A program made the position numbers and the translations under genes. Positions 46,881 to 56,388 of a stretch of 64,000 nucleotides of DNA are shown piece by piece; position 1 is the stretch's first letter; each line of letters begins with the position of its first letter. This DNA is from Lysobacterales bacterium (GTDB lineage: Bacteria; Pseudomonadota; Gammaproteobacteria; Xanthomonadales; SZUA-38). The notes under the pieces are model-generated. The model did not search any database. It was not told where the DNA came from and was given only the letters and a program-made list of their open reading frames with translations. Location of the stretch: the NCBI GenBank assembly GCA_030065125.1, contig JASJDM010000002.1, forward strand, positions 124,001-188,000, read 5' to 3'.

Positions 46881-47712
46881 CGGCAAACCGCGATTCAGTG
46901 GCTTCAAATACCGCGATGCCGACCACGAACAGGACCGTCGCCGTCAGCAGGGAAAGACCGATCATCGGCAGGTCGAACGGCTGCCCCAGGTAGGCGGCCC
47001 GGAAGCCGTCAACAATGCCTGCCATTGGGTTGAGAAAAAGCACCCACTGCCACTGTTCAGGCACCAGTGATTTTCCGTAGACCACGGGTGTAAGGAATAG
47101 CCAGATCTGGACCATGAACGGAACAACGTAGCGAAAATCCCGGTAGGTCACGTTGAGGGCGGCCAGCAGGATGCCCACGCCCAGGGTTGTCAGAATCACG
47201 CCCAGTGTCAGTACCGGGATTGCGATCAGGTTCCACGTGACGGGTATCCCGTAGATTGCCATGAGCACGAACAGCACAATCGAAGCCACCAGGTAATCGA
47301 TACACAGGGCGCCAATGGACGCCAGAGGGATATGGAGCCTGGGAAAGTAAACCTTCTGGATCATGTTGACCGCCCCGAGCATCGACGAGCTGGCGGTGCT
47401 GACGCCATTTGCGAACAGCGTCCACGGCAACAGCGCTGAATACACGAAGACCGGGTACGGATAGCCATCCGATGGAATACCAGCCAGGCGCCCAAAAAAT
47501 ACGGAAAACACCACCATGGCGGCGAGGGGTTGGATGATTGCCCAGGCGGCACCGAGAAGGGTCTGCTTGTAACGAACCTTGATGTCGCGCAAGGTCAGAA
47601 CCCACAGCAGCTCCCGGTATTGCCACAGCTCGCGCCAGCGCTCGTTCCACCCGGGTGCTCCAGGGGAAATGATGGTGACCTTGGACTCCCCGCCAGGACG
47701 ACCCTGTTTCAA
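46870..47712 (-). CDS. Wzm-like polysaccharide ABC transporter permease
   Basis: 280 residues with six predicted transmembrane helices. The N-terminal amphipathic WRELWQYRELLWVLTLRDIKVRYKQTLLGAAWAIIQPLAAMVVFSVFF is the hallmark of the Wzm/TagG family. Flips or extrudes lipid-linked glycan across the inner membrane with the ATPase encoded next. ATGA overlap with the GT4 gene. Confidence 0.95.
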   Translation of the reverse strand: MKQGRPGGESKVTIISPGAPGWNERWRELWQYRELLWVLTLRDIKVRYKQTLLGAAWAIIQPLAAMVVFSVFFGRLAGIPSDGYPYPVFVYSALLPWTLFANGVSTASSSMLGAVNMIQKVYFPRLHIPLASIGALCIDYLVASIVLFVLMAIYGIPVTWNLIAIPVLTLGVILTTLGVGILLAALNVTYRDFRYVVPFMVQIWLFLTPVVYGKSLVPEQWQWVLFLNPMAGIVDGFRAAYLGQPFDLPMIGLSLLTATVLFVVGIAVFEATESRFADVI

Positions 47713-48770
47713 TGTCCGGCCTGCAAGTGTGGGTCCTGCAGCAATGCAGCAACGTGCCGAAAAAACTTATCCCGTGTGAACCAGGACCCATCCGGGCTGA
47801 CCACAACCTCGCCTTCCAGGACCGCGGCAATATCCCCGGCAAGGCTCTTCGGGCTGGACAGCAGACCCCCGGCGCCGTCGCGAAGTGGATCAACACTGCC
47901 GTCCCGGTCAAACCCAAGCACCGGGCACCCACAAGCCAGGGCTTCCAGAAAAACAATGCCGAACCCCTCTTTGACGCTGGGCATGGCGAACAGCCGGGCA
48001 CCCCGATAGAGACTGACCAACTCCTGGTCGGTGACTCTACCGGGCAAAACCACGCTGTCTTGCAGGCTCAACCGTCCTGCCAGGGCTTGAATATCCGCCC
48101 GGGCATTGCCATCACCGGCGATCACCAGTCTGACCTCCGGATGTCTGGCATGAATATCGGCGTATGCATGCAGCAGCATTTCCAGTCCCTTGTTCGATTC
48201 TGTCCGATCCAGCCGGGCAACGCTCAGCAGGAATTGGTCGGCCGCCAGGCCCAATGCACCCAGGACATGGGCGTCGGCGCTACCTGGGGTGAAGATGTCA
48301 CGGGGCGAATTGGGCAGAACTTTCACGCGCTCAGGCGGAATGTTGGCCCACCGCAAAAAACGCCGACGGGTATATCGGCTCACCGCGGTTACCAGGTCAC
48401 ATTGGATCACCAGGCGGCGCACCAGCCGGGACGGGATGGGCCAGGCTTCAATGCCATGCAGTTGAAGCCAGACTGGACGCCCGCTGATTTTCCTGGCCAG
48501 GATTGCCAGCGGCAACAGACGCAAATGCCCGCAGAAAATGATGGAGTCATCCTGCAGTCCTTTCGCTTCCCGGTAGACCCGCAGTGCGTATCCCGCTTTG
48601 CCGAAGCGCGGACGTACCTGGGTCCGGTTTCCGTGTGTCACGTTGGGCCCCCTGCGCACCAGGACGGTGACGGCACGCTCAGCCAGTGCATCGCAGAAGT
48701 CGCGATTGAATTGCTGTATGCCTCCATAACCCCCCCAGGCATCGGACATCAGGGCCATCACCCGGGTCAT
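47709..48770 (-). CDS. GT4 glycosyltransferase
   Basis: 353 residues from ATG 48770, ATGA-coupled to the asparagine-synthetase homologue. N-terminal MALMSDAWGGYGGIQQFNRDFCDAL, acceptor half IIFCGHLRLLPLA, donor half LLSVARLDRTESNKGLEMLL and LFAMPSVKEGFGIVFLEALACGCPVLGFD. A standard GT-B retaining transferase. Confidence 0.94.
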   Translation of the reverse strand: MTRVMALMSDAWGGYGGIQQFNRDFCDALAERAVTVLVRRGPNVTHGNRTQVRPRFGKAGYALRVYREAKGLQDDSIIFCGHLRLLPLAILARKISGRPVWLQLHGIEAWPIPSRLVRRLVIQCDLVTAVSRYTRRRFLRWANIPPERVKVLPNSPRDIFTPGSADAHVLGALGLAADQFLLSVARLDRTESNKGLEMLLHAYADIHARHPEVRLVIAGDGNARADIQALAGRLSLQDSVVLPGRVTDQELVSLYRGARLFAMPSVKEGFGIVFLEALACGCPVLGFDRDGSVDPLRDGAGGLLSSPKSLAGDIAAVLEGEVVVSPDGSWFTRDKFFRHVAALLQDPHLQAGH

Positions 48771-50503
48771 GCGGGCGCGTCCCCGTTGCCCGCCCGATTC
48801 CAGATGTCCAGGGACCATGCACGCATCCGTTCAAGGTAGGAGCGGCCCGGCATTGCGGGAAACGGTGTGACAAACCCCTGTTTGCGGTAGCCGTCCTGCC
48901 AGGCCAGCCCGGCCGCCCGGGCCAGGTCGGATTTTGCACCGTGGTGGCGATGCTGAACTGCCATGGCGTGTCCCAGGCATTGTCGCCACAACGCCGGGTC
49001 CAGGTAGGGCATCCTGAATTCCACGCCATGAGCAAAACCGGCCCAGTCCGCGGTGCGCAACAGCTGACCGCTCAAATAGACCCTGGATTCCAGAGCAAAT
49101 ACCGCTGCCGGCTTTCCACGCCAGCTGGCCGGAACCATTTGCTGCAGGCGCCGGCCCAGGTCCAGGCGCTCCATCCCCAGGGCTGCCCAGTCCCGCTCGA
49201 TGATTGAGCCCAGTCGCCAGGGCAGGTGCAGAGCGCGCCGCAGCACGTAGCTGCCGGATTGTGTGCCACAAAGCCTGGGCACCCCCTCCAGCTTGGAATG
49301 CAGGCCCAGCACTCGCGACAACCCCGCCAGGCCCCAGCCGGCAAGCCGGCCCATTCCGGGCAGCCAGCGCATCCAGCCCAGCCGCCGGTGCCACCCTGGG
49401 ACATCCCGAAATGCCGGATAGCCCGCCCACAACTCGTCACCCCCAACCCCGATGATGGCTGATTTGAGACCCATTTCCCTGCACGCCTTGGCGGCGAACC
49501 AGCAGTTGACGCCATCGATCGAAGGAACATCCATGGCGCTGATGATCAGCGGCAGGTCGGCCTCGAATTCCTCCACGGTCACGGTCCTCACATGCACATC
49601 GGCATTGTCGAAAGCGGGTCTTGGCAGCCCCTGGAAATGGACGTGGATCCGTTGCGCCGCCTGTCCACCGAGTTGACTCAGGGCCGAGGAATCGATGCCT
49701 CCCGAATACAGCAGGCCAACGGGCACGTCGCCGACGCTGTGAGCCGTGACCGAATCGCGCACCGCCTCGGCGATTTCGCCGGGCGCTCGCGTCCCCGACG
49801 CAATCTGAGCCATCGCCGGCCAGTCGAAGTGACTGGTCTCGGGGCCCGGGCCGAGCGCGTCCACCCAGGTGTAGCATCCCGGGGACAGTGAGCGAATCTC
49901 CTGCCATTGGGTAAACGGCTCCGGAACAAAACCAAACAGGAAGAAGCCGGCTGCAGCCGCGGGTTCCGACTGGTCCGAGACCGCTCCCCCGGCGCGCAGT
50001 GCCTGCACCTGGGATGCGAAACGCAGGGTCCAGCCGTCATTGGCGAGGTACAGCGGCTTGATGCCGAAAGGATCACGGGCAAGCAACAGTCTTCGCTCCT
50101 GCCTGTCCCAGATGGCAAATGCATACATGCCTCTGAGTCGCCCGAACATCCGGGTTCCGAACTCGGCAAACATGGCGAGCAGGACCTCGGTGTCAGATTC
50201 CGTTCGAAACGGGTATCCCCTGCCCTCGAGTTCACGGCGAAGCACGGCGTAATTGAAAATTTCACCACTCAAGGAGACGACAAAACGACCACATCCGCTT
50301 TGCATAGGCTGTTTGGCGGCGTCACTCAGATCGATGATCTTCAGCCGGCGGTGAGCCAAAGACACGCGGTGGTCCCGGGAATGCCACTCCCCCGCTCCAT
50401 CCGGCCCGCGGGAATACATGGCGTCCCGGGTCCGTCGCAGCTCATCGACGTCCACGGGACGAGACGCGTAGTGATAGGAAAAGATGCCGTTGATGCCGCA
50501 CAT
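48767..50503 (-). CDS. glutamine-hydrolysing asparagine synthetase homologue of the polysaccharide operon
   Basis: 578 residues. The N-terminal Ntn-glutaminase is intact: MCGINGIFSYHYAS with nucleophile Cys2, SRGPDGAGEWH, and SLSGEIFNYAVLRREL. The C-terminal synthetase has the PP-loop LLYSGGIDSSALSQL and GVGGDELWAGYPAF. In surface-glycan loci such proteins (for example WbpS-like) are thought to amidate uronic acids rather than make asparagine. ugd next to the operon provides UDP-glucuronate, so glycan amidation is the favoured role here (inference). TGATG overlap with the MarR gene. Confidence 0.92.
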   Translation of the reverse strand: MCGINGIFSYHYASRPVDVDELRRTRDAMYSRGPDGAGEWHSRDHRVSLAHRRLKIIDLSDAAKQPMQSGCGRFVVSLSGEIFNYAVLRRELEGRGYPFRTESDTEVLLAMFAEFGTRMFGRLRGMYAFAIWDRQERRLLLARDPFGIKPLYLANDGWTLRFASQVQALRAGGAVSDQSEPAAAAGFFLFGFVPEPFTQWQEIRSLSPGCYTWVDALGPGPETSHFDWPAMAQIASGTRAPGEIAEAVRDSVTAHSVGDVPVGLLYSGGIDSSALSQLGGQAAQRIHVHFQGLPRPAFDNADVHVRTVTVEEFEADLPLIISAMDVPSIDGVNCWFAAKACREMGLKSAIIGVGGDELWAGYPAFRDVPGWHRRLGWMRWLPGMGRLAGWGLAGLSRVLGLHSKLEGVPRLCGTQSGSYVLRRALHLPWRLGSIIERDWAALGMERLDLGRRLQQMVPASWRGKPAAVFALESRVYLSGQLLRTADWAGFAHGVEFRMPYLDPALWRQCLGHAMAVQHRHHGAKSDLARAAGLAWQDGYRKQGFVTPFPAMPGRSYLERMRAWSLDIWNRAGNGDAPA

Positions 50504-50841
50504 CAGTCCAGTTTGCCTTCCTGCCCCCGAACCTCACGGCTGAGCTCCTCGATTTCACGTCCGAGCTGTTCGTACTCGCCCTGCTTGCGGCGAAGAAATG
50601 CCAGGGCGATCTCGCCCTTGGAGCGCAGTCCAGCAGGCGTGAGGGGATAGGCGCAAACGCGCCTGGCCCGGCCGGAATCGAGGGTTGTCGATTTGACCAG
50701 CCCCTGCCTGATCAGGGCCTTCAGGCAATAGTTGACCTTGCCGAGGCTCATACCCAGGGTTCGGGACAGCTCGCGCTGAGAGATATTCGGATTGGCCTCC
50801 AGCTGCTTGAGCAGCCGATAGCTGGTCTCATCGGGGATCAT
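50503..50841 (-). CDS. MarR-family EPS-associated transcriptional regulator
   Basis: 112 residues from ATG 50841 with GGAA upstream; an ATG 21 bp earlier is less likely. Winged helix: YRLLKQLEANPNISQRELSRTLGMSLGKVNYCLKALIRQGLVK, then the basic wing and RRVCAYPLTPAGLRSKGEIALAFLRRKQGEYEQL. This is the short EPS-associated MarR subgroup that heads exopolysaccharide operons. It is the first gene after the ops element. Confidence 0.93.
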   Translation of the reverse strand: MIPDETSYRLLKQLEANPNISQRELSRTLGMSLGKVNYCLKALIRQGLVKSTTLDSGRARRVCAYPLTPAGLRSKGEIALAFLRRKQGEYEQLGREIEELSREVRGQEGKLD

Positions 50842-50869
50842 GGGTTCCGTGTGGTCTGGCATGTGCAGG

Positions 50870-50881
50870 CACGCTACCGCC
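50870..50881 (-). promoter_or_regulatory. ops element (RfaH recruitment site)
   Basis: The minus strand reads GGCGGTAGCGTG, matching the E. coli ops (GGCGGTAGYGT type). It lies in the transcribed leader, 28 bp before the MarR start at 50841 and 81 bp after the rfaH stop. RNA polymerase pauses at ops and RfaH binds its hairpin in the non-template strand. Position and orientation fit antitermination into the polysaccharide operon. Confidence 0.8.
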
Positions 50882-50961
50882 CTACGGGCCCCCGCCAGGG
50901 TTTCCGCAAAGCATCAGTCCAGCCGGTCCTGTTTTGACGGGGTGGACTGTCCGACGGCTGA

Positions 50962-51477
50962 CTACCGCGCCGCCCGCAGGCAGGCGGCAGGCACCGTCAT
51001 TTCACTCTGCCGGCCGAGCAGGCTCACCAGCAGCAGCGCGCGGGACTCGCCGTCAGCCGCGCGAAAAATGGCTTTCAGCCCCGCCAGGGGACCCTGGAAG
51101 ACCTGCACCGGGTCGCCGGGCGCAAAGGCAGCCGGTTCCAACCGCACCAGACCAGTGGCGGCGTCGGTGGCGGATCTCAGGCTGTCAATGACACCGTCCG
51201 GTGCCCGGGCCAGCCGCTCGCCGAAACGAACCAGCCTGGCCACACCCCGGGTGCTGTTGACGGGCGCCAGGCTTTGCCGCCCGGCATCCGCCTGAAGAAA
51301 CAGGTAGCGGGGAAAAACCGGACACACCCGCCCGTTTCCGCCCATACGGCGGTCGGGATTGCTGGCACGGGGCAGATAGCAGCGGAACCCCTGGCGCTCC
51401 AGGTGGCGCTCAGCGGTGGATTCCTGCCGCGGCCTGGTGTGTACCACAAACCAGGGATTATCCAGGCTAGCCTGCAT
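50962..51477 (-). CDS. rfaH: transcription/translation antiterminator RfaH
   Basis: 171 residues. A specialised NusG paralogue: the N-terminal NGN domain WFVVHTRPRQESTAERHLERQGFRCYLP, then FPRYLFLQAD and NSTRGVARLVRFGE, correspond position by position to E. coli RfaH (its NATRGVSHFVRFG). The C-terminal KOW-like part has PGDPVQVFQGPLAGLKAIFRAADGESRALLLVSLLG. It suppresses termination and helps ribosome recruitment on ops-containing operons. The target is directly downstream on the same strand. Confidence 0.95.
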   Translation of the reverse strand: MQASLDNPWFVVHTRPRQESTAERHLERQGFRCYLPRASNPDRRMGGNGRVCPVFPRYLFLQADAGRQSLAPVNSTRGVARLVRFGERLARAPDGVIDSLRSATDAATGLVRLEPAAFAPGDPVQVFQGPLAGLKAIFRAADGESRALLLVSLLGRQSEMTVPAACLRAAR

Positions 51478-51486
51478 ATTTCACCA

Positions 51487-51611
51487 GTTGCCGGATTGGT
51501 CGGTTGATATCGCGAGTGCAGCTTGTCTGATCGCGATTGAGCCATAGCCCAGCTATGGCGAAAGCGGGATCGGGCAAGATGTGCCGCGACATCAGGCGAC
51601 CAACCGGCAGC
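51487..51611. repeat. 125-bp imperfect inverted repeat upstream of rfaH; remaining intergenic DNA AT-rich
   Basis: Arms starting GTTGCCGG-ATTGGTCG on the left and ending CGACCAACCGGCAGC on the right stay partly complementary inwards through TGATATCGCG/CGCGACATCA, CAGCTTG/CAAGATG and GATC/GATC. They close at the perfect stem CCATAGC-CCA-GCTATGG (51542-51558). If transcribed, it forms a long hairpin 9 bp before the rfaH start. The rest of the 378-bp gap up to galE (51612-51856) is AT-richer than the surroundings and holds no gene or terminator that I can identify; a promoter for rfaH is expected there. Confidence 0.6.
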
Positions 51612-51856
51612 GGAATAACCTGTACTTTTGTCATCAAAACCGTTTCTTTTCTAAATCTCTGAATTTTTGGGACAAAAGCATTCCCAAAGCGGAACTGGTG
51701 AGTTATGCAGGCTAATGCTCATCAACTAAATTAAAAACAATCAGTTACGACGCAATCTTAAGGCGAAATAATATCGTGTTCAATGGTTGAACACAGGACA
51801 TTCATCGGCAGGTCGGTGAGATTAATGAAGGTTTGCGAAGCAATCTGCGGCTGGGA

Positions 51857-52855
51857 TCAGCCGTAGCTTTGCGGGTGCGCGATTCGGTGCTTGAGCCACT
51901 TCCAGGCCGAATCAATGATGGCATCCAGCTCGGTGTACTCCGGGGTCCACTGCAGCCGATTGAATGCACGGGTGGCGTCGGCCACCAGGGTCGGTGGGTC
52001 CCCGGGCCTGGGCGAGCCGTCAATCACCGCCAGGTCGCGGCCGGTAACGTCAGCCACCGCGTCAATCACCTGCTGAACGGAATGTCCCCGGCCGGTGCCC
52101 AGGTTGTAGGTGTGGGCACCGGACCCGGTCTCCAGAACCTGCAATGCCATGACATGGGCCCGGGCCAGATCAGTGACATGGATGAAGTCCCTGACGCAGG
52201 TCCCATCCAGCGTGTCGTAGTCACGGCCATGAACGGTAATGTTCTCCCGAAGGCCGGCGGCGGCCTCCAGGGCCAGAGGAATCAGGTGCGTTTCCGGGTC
52301 GTGTAGCTCGCCGATTTCACACATCGGATCGGCTCCCGCGGCGTTGAAATAGCGCAGGGACACCGACCTCAATCCGTAGGCCTGGCCATAGTCCCGCAGC
52401 GCCTGCTCCACCAGCAGCTTGGTGCGGCCGTAGGGATTGATGGGAAACTGCGGGTGGGCTTCAGGAATGGGAACCAGCCTGGGAACGCCATAGGTCGCGC
52501 AGCTGCTGGAGAAGACGATCTTATCAATGCCGTTCTGGCGCATGGCGTCAAGCAGGGCCAGGCTGCCAACCACGTTGTTGTGGTAATAGCGGCGGGGATC
52601 CCGCACCGATTCCGCCACGTAGGCCTGGGCAGCAAAATGCATGACGGCGTCAATATCGTTTTCCAGCATGATGCGGCCCAGGGCCACCGGATCGGAGATA
52701 TCCACCTCGTGCAACGGACCCCATTTCACCGCCCAGCGATGGCCACGGCTCAGGTTGTCCACCACCACAGGCTGGTAGCCGGCACCCTTGAGTGCCTTGC
52801 AGGCGTGGGAGCCCACGTAGCCTGCCCCACCGGTGACCATGACGTTACCCGGCAT
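51857..52855 (-). CDS. galE: UDP-glucose 4-epimerase
   Basis: 332 residues from ATG 52855, 11 bp inside the uxs stop. Extended SDR: NAD-binding [33 protein letters not shown], catalytic serine in [15 protein letters not shown] (Tyr-x-x-x-Lys) and [11 protein letters not shown]. Interconverts UDP-Glc and UDP-Gal. It is the last gene of the ugd-uxs-galE nucleotide-sugar operon. Confidence 0.95.
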   Translation of the reverse strand: MPGNVMVTGGAGYVGSHACKALKGAGYQPVVVDNLSRGHRWAVKWGPLHEVDISDPVALGRIMLENDIDAVMHFAAQAYVAESVRDPRRYYHNNVVGSLALLDAMRQNGIDKIVFSSSCATYGVPRLVPIPEAHPQFPINPYGRTKLLVEQALRDYGQAYGLRSVSLRYFNAAGADPMCEIGELHDPETHLIPLALEAAAGLRENITVHGRDYDTLDGTCVRDFIHVTDLARAHVMALQVLETGSGAHTYNLGTGRGHSVQQVIDAVADVTGRDLAVIDGSPRPGDPPTLVADATRAFNRLQWTPEYTELDAIIDSAWKWLKHRIAHPQSYG

Positions 52856-53825
52856 TGTGATGAGCCTTCTGGTCCAGCAGGTTTCGAAAGTAGGCGATGG
52901 TGCGTTCCAGCCCGGATTCCAGCCTGACCTCGGGCTGCCAGTCCAGCAGCCCTGCCGCCACGGCGATGTCGGGCTGGCGCTGGACCGGATCATCGGCAGG
53001 CAGTGGTTTCTCCACGATCTTCGACCTGGATCCGGTCAGCCGGATCACGGTTTCAGCCAGCTGCCTGATGGTGAATTCATCCGGGTTTCCCAGGTTGACC
53101 GGCCCCGTGACTTCGGGCCCGGTATCCATCAACCGCAGCAGGGCATCCACCAGTTCGTCCACGTAGCAGAAAGACCGGCTCTGGGAACCGTCTCCAAACA
53201 CTGTGATGGGTTCGTCGTTCAGTGCCTGGACGATGAAGTTGGAGATGACGCGCCCGTCGGCGGGATGCATGCGCGGACCGTAGGTGTTGAAGATGCGGGC
53301 CACCTTGATGCCAAGACCGTGCTGCCGGTGATAGTCGAAGAACAGGGTCTCGGCGCAGCGCTTGCCTTCGTCGTAACAGGCCCGGGGCCCTATGGGGTTG
53401 ACATGACCCCAGTAGCTTTCCGACTGGGGGTGGACCTTGGGGTCGCCGTAAACCTCGCTGGTGGAGGCCTGCAGGATCGGGCATCCCAGGCGCTTGGCCA
53501 GTCCCAGCATGTTGATGGCGCCGTGGACACTGGTTTTGGTGGTTTGTACCGGGTCGTGCTGGTAGTGAATCGGTGAAGCCGGGCAGGCCAGGTTGAATAT
53601 GCGATCGACCTCCACGTAGAGGGGAAAAGTCACGTCGTGGCGCATCAGCTCAAATCGTGGGTTGGGCAGCAGGTGGACTATGTTGTCCCTGGTCCCGGTA
53701 AAGAAGTTATCGACGCAGATGACCTCGTCACCATTCTCCAGCAGCCGATCGCACAGGTGGGAGCCCAGAAAACCGGCGCCCCCGGTTACCATGCTGCGCA
53801 TGCGGCTGTGGTATCGATCCCGCAT
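52845..53825 (-). CDS. uxs: UDP-glucuronate decarboxylase (UDP-xylose synthase)
   Basis: 326 residues. Extended [75 protein letters not shown] (catalytic YxxxK) and [23 protein letters not shown]. This is the Uxs rather than the dTDP-glucose dehydratase pattern. Makes UDP-xylose from UDP-glucuronate supplied by ugd, which overlaps it by 1 bp. Confidence 0.94.
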   Translation of the reverse strand: MRDRYHSRMRSMVTGGAGFLGSHLCDRLLENGDEVICVDNFFTGTRDNIVHLLPNPRFELMRHDVTFPLYVEVDRIFNLACPASPIHYQHDPVQTTKTSVHGAINMLGLAKRLGCPILQASTSEVYGDPKVHPQSESYWGHVNPIGPRACYDEGKRCAETLFFDYHRQHGLGIKVARIFNTYGPRMHPADGRVISNFIVQALNDEPITVFGDGSQSRSFCYVDELVDALLRLMDTGPEVTGPVNLGNPDEFTIRQLAETVIRLTGSRSKIVEKPLPADDPVQRQPDIAVAAGLLDWQPEVRLESGLERTIAYFRNLLDQKAHHNAG

Positions 53826-55171
53826 CAGTCAGTGTTGCCCTCCACGCTGAGCCCGCGCCCAATGCCGTAATAATGAAAACCGCGGCGGGCCAGCGCCGCT
53901 GGATCGTAGATATTGCGGCCGTCAAAAATCACCGGCTGGCTGAGTTCCCGCTGCAGCAGATCAAAATCCGGGCTCCAGAAACTCTTCCACTCCGTGACCA
54001 GTATAAGCCCATCAGCGCCCTGCACCGCCTCCTCCGCCGATTGACAAAGATCCAGGTCCGGCCGGTCTCCGTAGATCCGCCGCGTCTCTTCCGCCGCCTG
54101 GGGATCAAAGGCACGCACCCGGGCACCCGCCTGCCACAGTGCTTCCATCAGGTTGCGGCTCGGCGCTTCGCGCATGTCGTCGGTATTGGGTTTGAAGGCC
54201 AGTCCCCACAATGCAAAGGTCTTGCCGCTGATGTCGCCCCCGTAGTGCTGCAGGATCTTGCTGAACAGAATGGTCTTCTGATCCGCGTTGACCGCTTCCA
54301 CCGATTCCAGGATGCGCGCGTGGTAGCCGTGCTCGTCGGAGGTGCGGGCCAGCGCCTGCACGTCTTTCGGAAAACATGAGCCACCGTAGCCGCAGCCGGG
54401 ATAGATGAAGGAGAACCCGATACGCGGATCCGACCCGATGCCCAGGCGGACGTGCTCAACGTCTGCGCCCACCTGTTCCGCCAGGTTGGCCATTTCGTTC
54501 ATGAAACTGATCTTGGTCGCCAACATGGCATTGGCGGCATACTTGGTCAGCTCGGCAGACCGAACATCCATGGCAATGACTTTTTCATGGTTGCGGTTAA
54601 ACGGCGAGTAAAGCTCTTTCATCCTGTCCAGGGCTTCATCGCAGTCGGTCCCCACCACGATTCGGTCAGGCTTCATACAGTCCTCGATGGCGGCGCCTTC
54701 CTTCAGGAACTCCGGGTTGGAGACCACCCGGAATTCCAGCTCCACGCCCCGGGCAGCCAGCTGTTGTTCCACTGCCACGCGAACCTTCTCCGCCGTGCCC
54801 ACGGGAACGGTTGACTTGTTGACGATGATCTTTGGCTCGGTCATGTGTTGGCCGATGGTGCTGGCTACCGCCAGGACATGGCTCAAATCGGCGCTGCCAT
54901 CCTCATCAGGCGGCGTTCCTACGGCAATGAACTGGAATTCGCCGTGGTTCACGGCAGCCGCGGCATCGTAGGTGAACCGAAGCCTGCCTGCCTCGGCGTT
55001 GCTGGCAATAAGGGGTTGCAGTCCCGGCTCATAAATTGGAATTTCACCCTGGTTCAGCCGGTCGATCTTGCCCTGGTCCACGTCCATGCAGAGGACCTTG
55101 TTGCCGGCATCCGCCATGCAGGCGCCAGTAACCAGCCCTACGTAGCCAGACCCGAAAATTGTCACGTTCAT
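53825..55171 (-). CDS. ugd: UDP-glucose 6-dehydrogenase
   Basis: 448 residues from ATG 55171. N-terminal NAD domain [26 protein letters not shown], middle [23 protein letters not shown], catalytic cysteine in [23 protein letters not shown] and C-terminal [19 protein letters not shown]. Oxidises UDP-glucose to UDP-glucuronate. First gene of the ugd-uxs-galE operon. Divergent from the lasso cluster, with 119 bp between the starts. Confidence 0.97.
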   Translation of the reverse strand: MNVTIFGSGYVGLVTGACMADAGNKVLCMDVDQGKIDRLNQGEIPIYEPGLQPLIASNAEAGRLRFTYDAAAAVNHGEFQFIAVGTPPDEDGSADLSHVLAVASTIGQHMTEPKIIVNKSTVPVGTAEKVRVAVEQQLAARGVELEFRVVSNPEFLKEGAAIEDCMKPDRIVVGTDCDEALDRMKELYSPFNRNHEKVIAMDVRSAELTKYAANAMLATKISFMNEMANLAEQVGADVEHVRLGIGSDPRIGFSFIYPGCGYGGSCFPKDVQALARTSDEHGYHARILESVEAVNADQKTILFSKILQHYGGDISGKTFALWGLAFKPNTDDMREAPSRNLMEALWQAGARVRAFDPQAAEETRRIYGDRPDLDLCQSAEEAVQGADGLILVTEWKSFWSPDFDLLQRELSQPVIFDGRNIYDPAALARRGFHYYGIGRGLSVEGNTD

Positions 55172-55290
55172 TTGCCTGTCCCTGATATGGAGTTGCGTGC
55201 GCTGAGGGCATTCTAACGACAGCCCCCGCGAAGTAAACCGGCGCCCCCAAACCCTTGTCACCACCTCGCGGACTGTGCCAAGTTAGACCC

Positions 55291-56388
55291 ATGACTGCCG
55301 GCCATGACATCCTGCCCGAGGCCGTATCGAGGGGGTTTTACAGGCTGGCGAAAAGCGGGCCGTCAGCGTCACTGCTGAACCGCTTGAACCATCACGGCAT
55401 GACCTGCCTGGTGGACCACTGGCTGGCTCACGCCCGGGCGGATGAATGCCTGGGGGCGATGCCAGACGGAACGCTGCGCGACCACGTCGCCGCCGCGGCC
55501 CGGGACTATGCCGCCCAGGCCCTGGCCTGGCGCCTGGAGTGGCAGGACATGCTGCGCACCATGGTGGACCGCAAAATCGAGGTCATCCTGCTGAAAGGCG
55601 CGGCGCTGGCCGGCACCGTCTATCCCCAGTGGCATCTGCGAATGCTGGGCGACCTGGATCTGCTGGTGCACCCCGACCAGGCGGCACCGGCCCGGTCGGT
55701 CCTGCTGGACGCGGGCTACAGCCAGTCCCCCGCCCTGCCCGGCAGCCTGGTGTTCTCCCAGCACCAGCTGCGGCGGCCCCTGTCACCCGGACTCCTGTCC
55801 ACCGTGGATCTGCACTGGGCCCTGTCCAACCGCAACCTCCTGGGTGGTCTGTTCAGCTGGCGGGAACTGCTCGATTCGGCGGTGCCGGCTGGCGACCTGC
55901 CAGGCCGGCGGCTGGGACCGGAACACGCGCTGCTGCATGCCTGCATTCACCGCACCGGCCACCACCGGGACTATGAACGAATGGTATGGCTGCTGGACAT
56001 CCACCTGATGTGGCAGTCTCTGGATCACGCCCGGCGGGAGCGTGTGGTTCAACTGGCCATGGACAAGGGAATTGCCGGACTGCTGATGGACGCACTGGAG
56101 CATAGTGAGCAGACCTTTGATACGTCCCTCGGCCCCCGACTGCGATCGGCATTGCGCGAGGCCGCCGCCGGCGAATCCACCGGGATTTTTCTGCGTGACC
56201 GGCACCCGGCCATACAGGAATTGTCGACCCTGCCGAACTGGTCCAGCCGCGCGCGATACCTGCGCCAGGTTGCGTTCCCTGACGCCAGCTACATGCGCCA
56301 GCGATACCCTGGCGACTCGCCGCTGCTGCTGCTGTACCTCCGACGCCTCTGGAACGGATTCACCCGGCAACCGGACCGACGGCATTGA
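55291..56388 (+). CDS. nucleotidyltransferase-family protein of the lasso-peptide cluster
   Basis: 365 residues from ATG 55291. It matches the NTP_transf_5-like family: IEVILLKGAALAGTVYPQWHLRMLGDLDLLVHPDQAAPARSVLLDAGY carries the GDLDLLV metal-binding pair, and HWALSNRNLLGG plus HALLHACIHRTGHH follow. Family members are common in lasso-peptide clusters, where a role in modifying the peptide has been suggested. First gene of the cluster; its TGA overlaps the TTG start of the cyclase gene. Confidence 0.85.
   Translation: MTAGHDILPEAVSRGFYRLAKSGPSASLLNRLNHHGMTCLVDHWLAHARADECLGAMPDGTLRDHVAAAARDYAAQALAWRLEWQDMLRTMVDRKIEVILLKGAALAGTVYPQWHLRMLGDLDLLVHPDQAAPARSVLLDAGYSQSPALPGSLVFSQHQLRRPLSPGLLSTVDLHWALSNRNLLGGLFSWRELLDSAVPAGDLPGRRLGPEHALLHACIHRTGHHRDYERMVWLLDIHLMWQSLDHARRERVVQLAMDKGIAGLLMDALEHSEQTFDTSLGPRLRSALREAAAGESTGIFLRDRHPAIQELSTLPNWSSRARYLRQVAFPDASYMRQRYPGDSPLLLLYLRRLWNGFTRQPDRRH

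Noticed and set aside
50961..50970. Partial ops-like GCGCGGTAGT at the rfaH stop codon
   Set aside because: The leading G of ops is not matched and the motif is formed by rfaH's last codons; the full match at 50870-50881 is the credible site.
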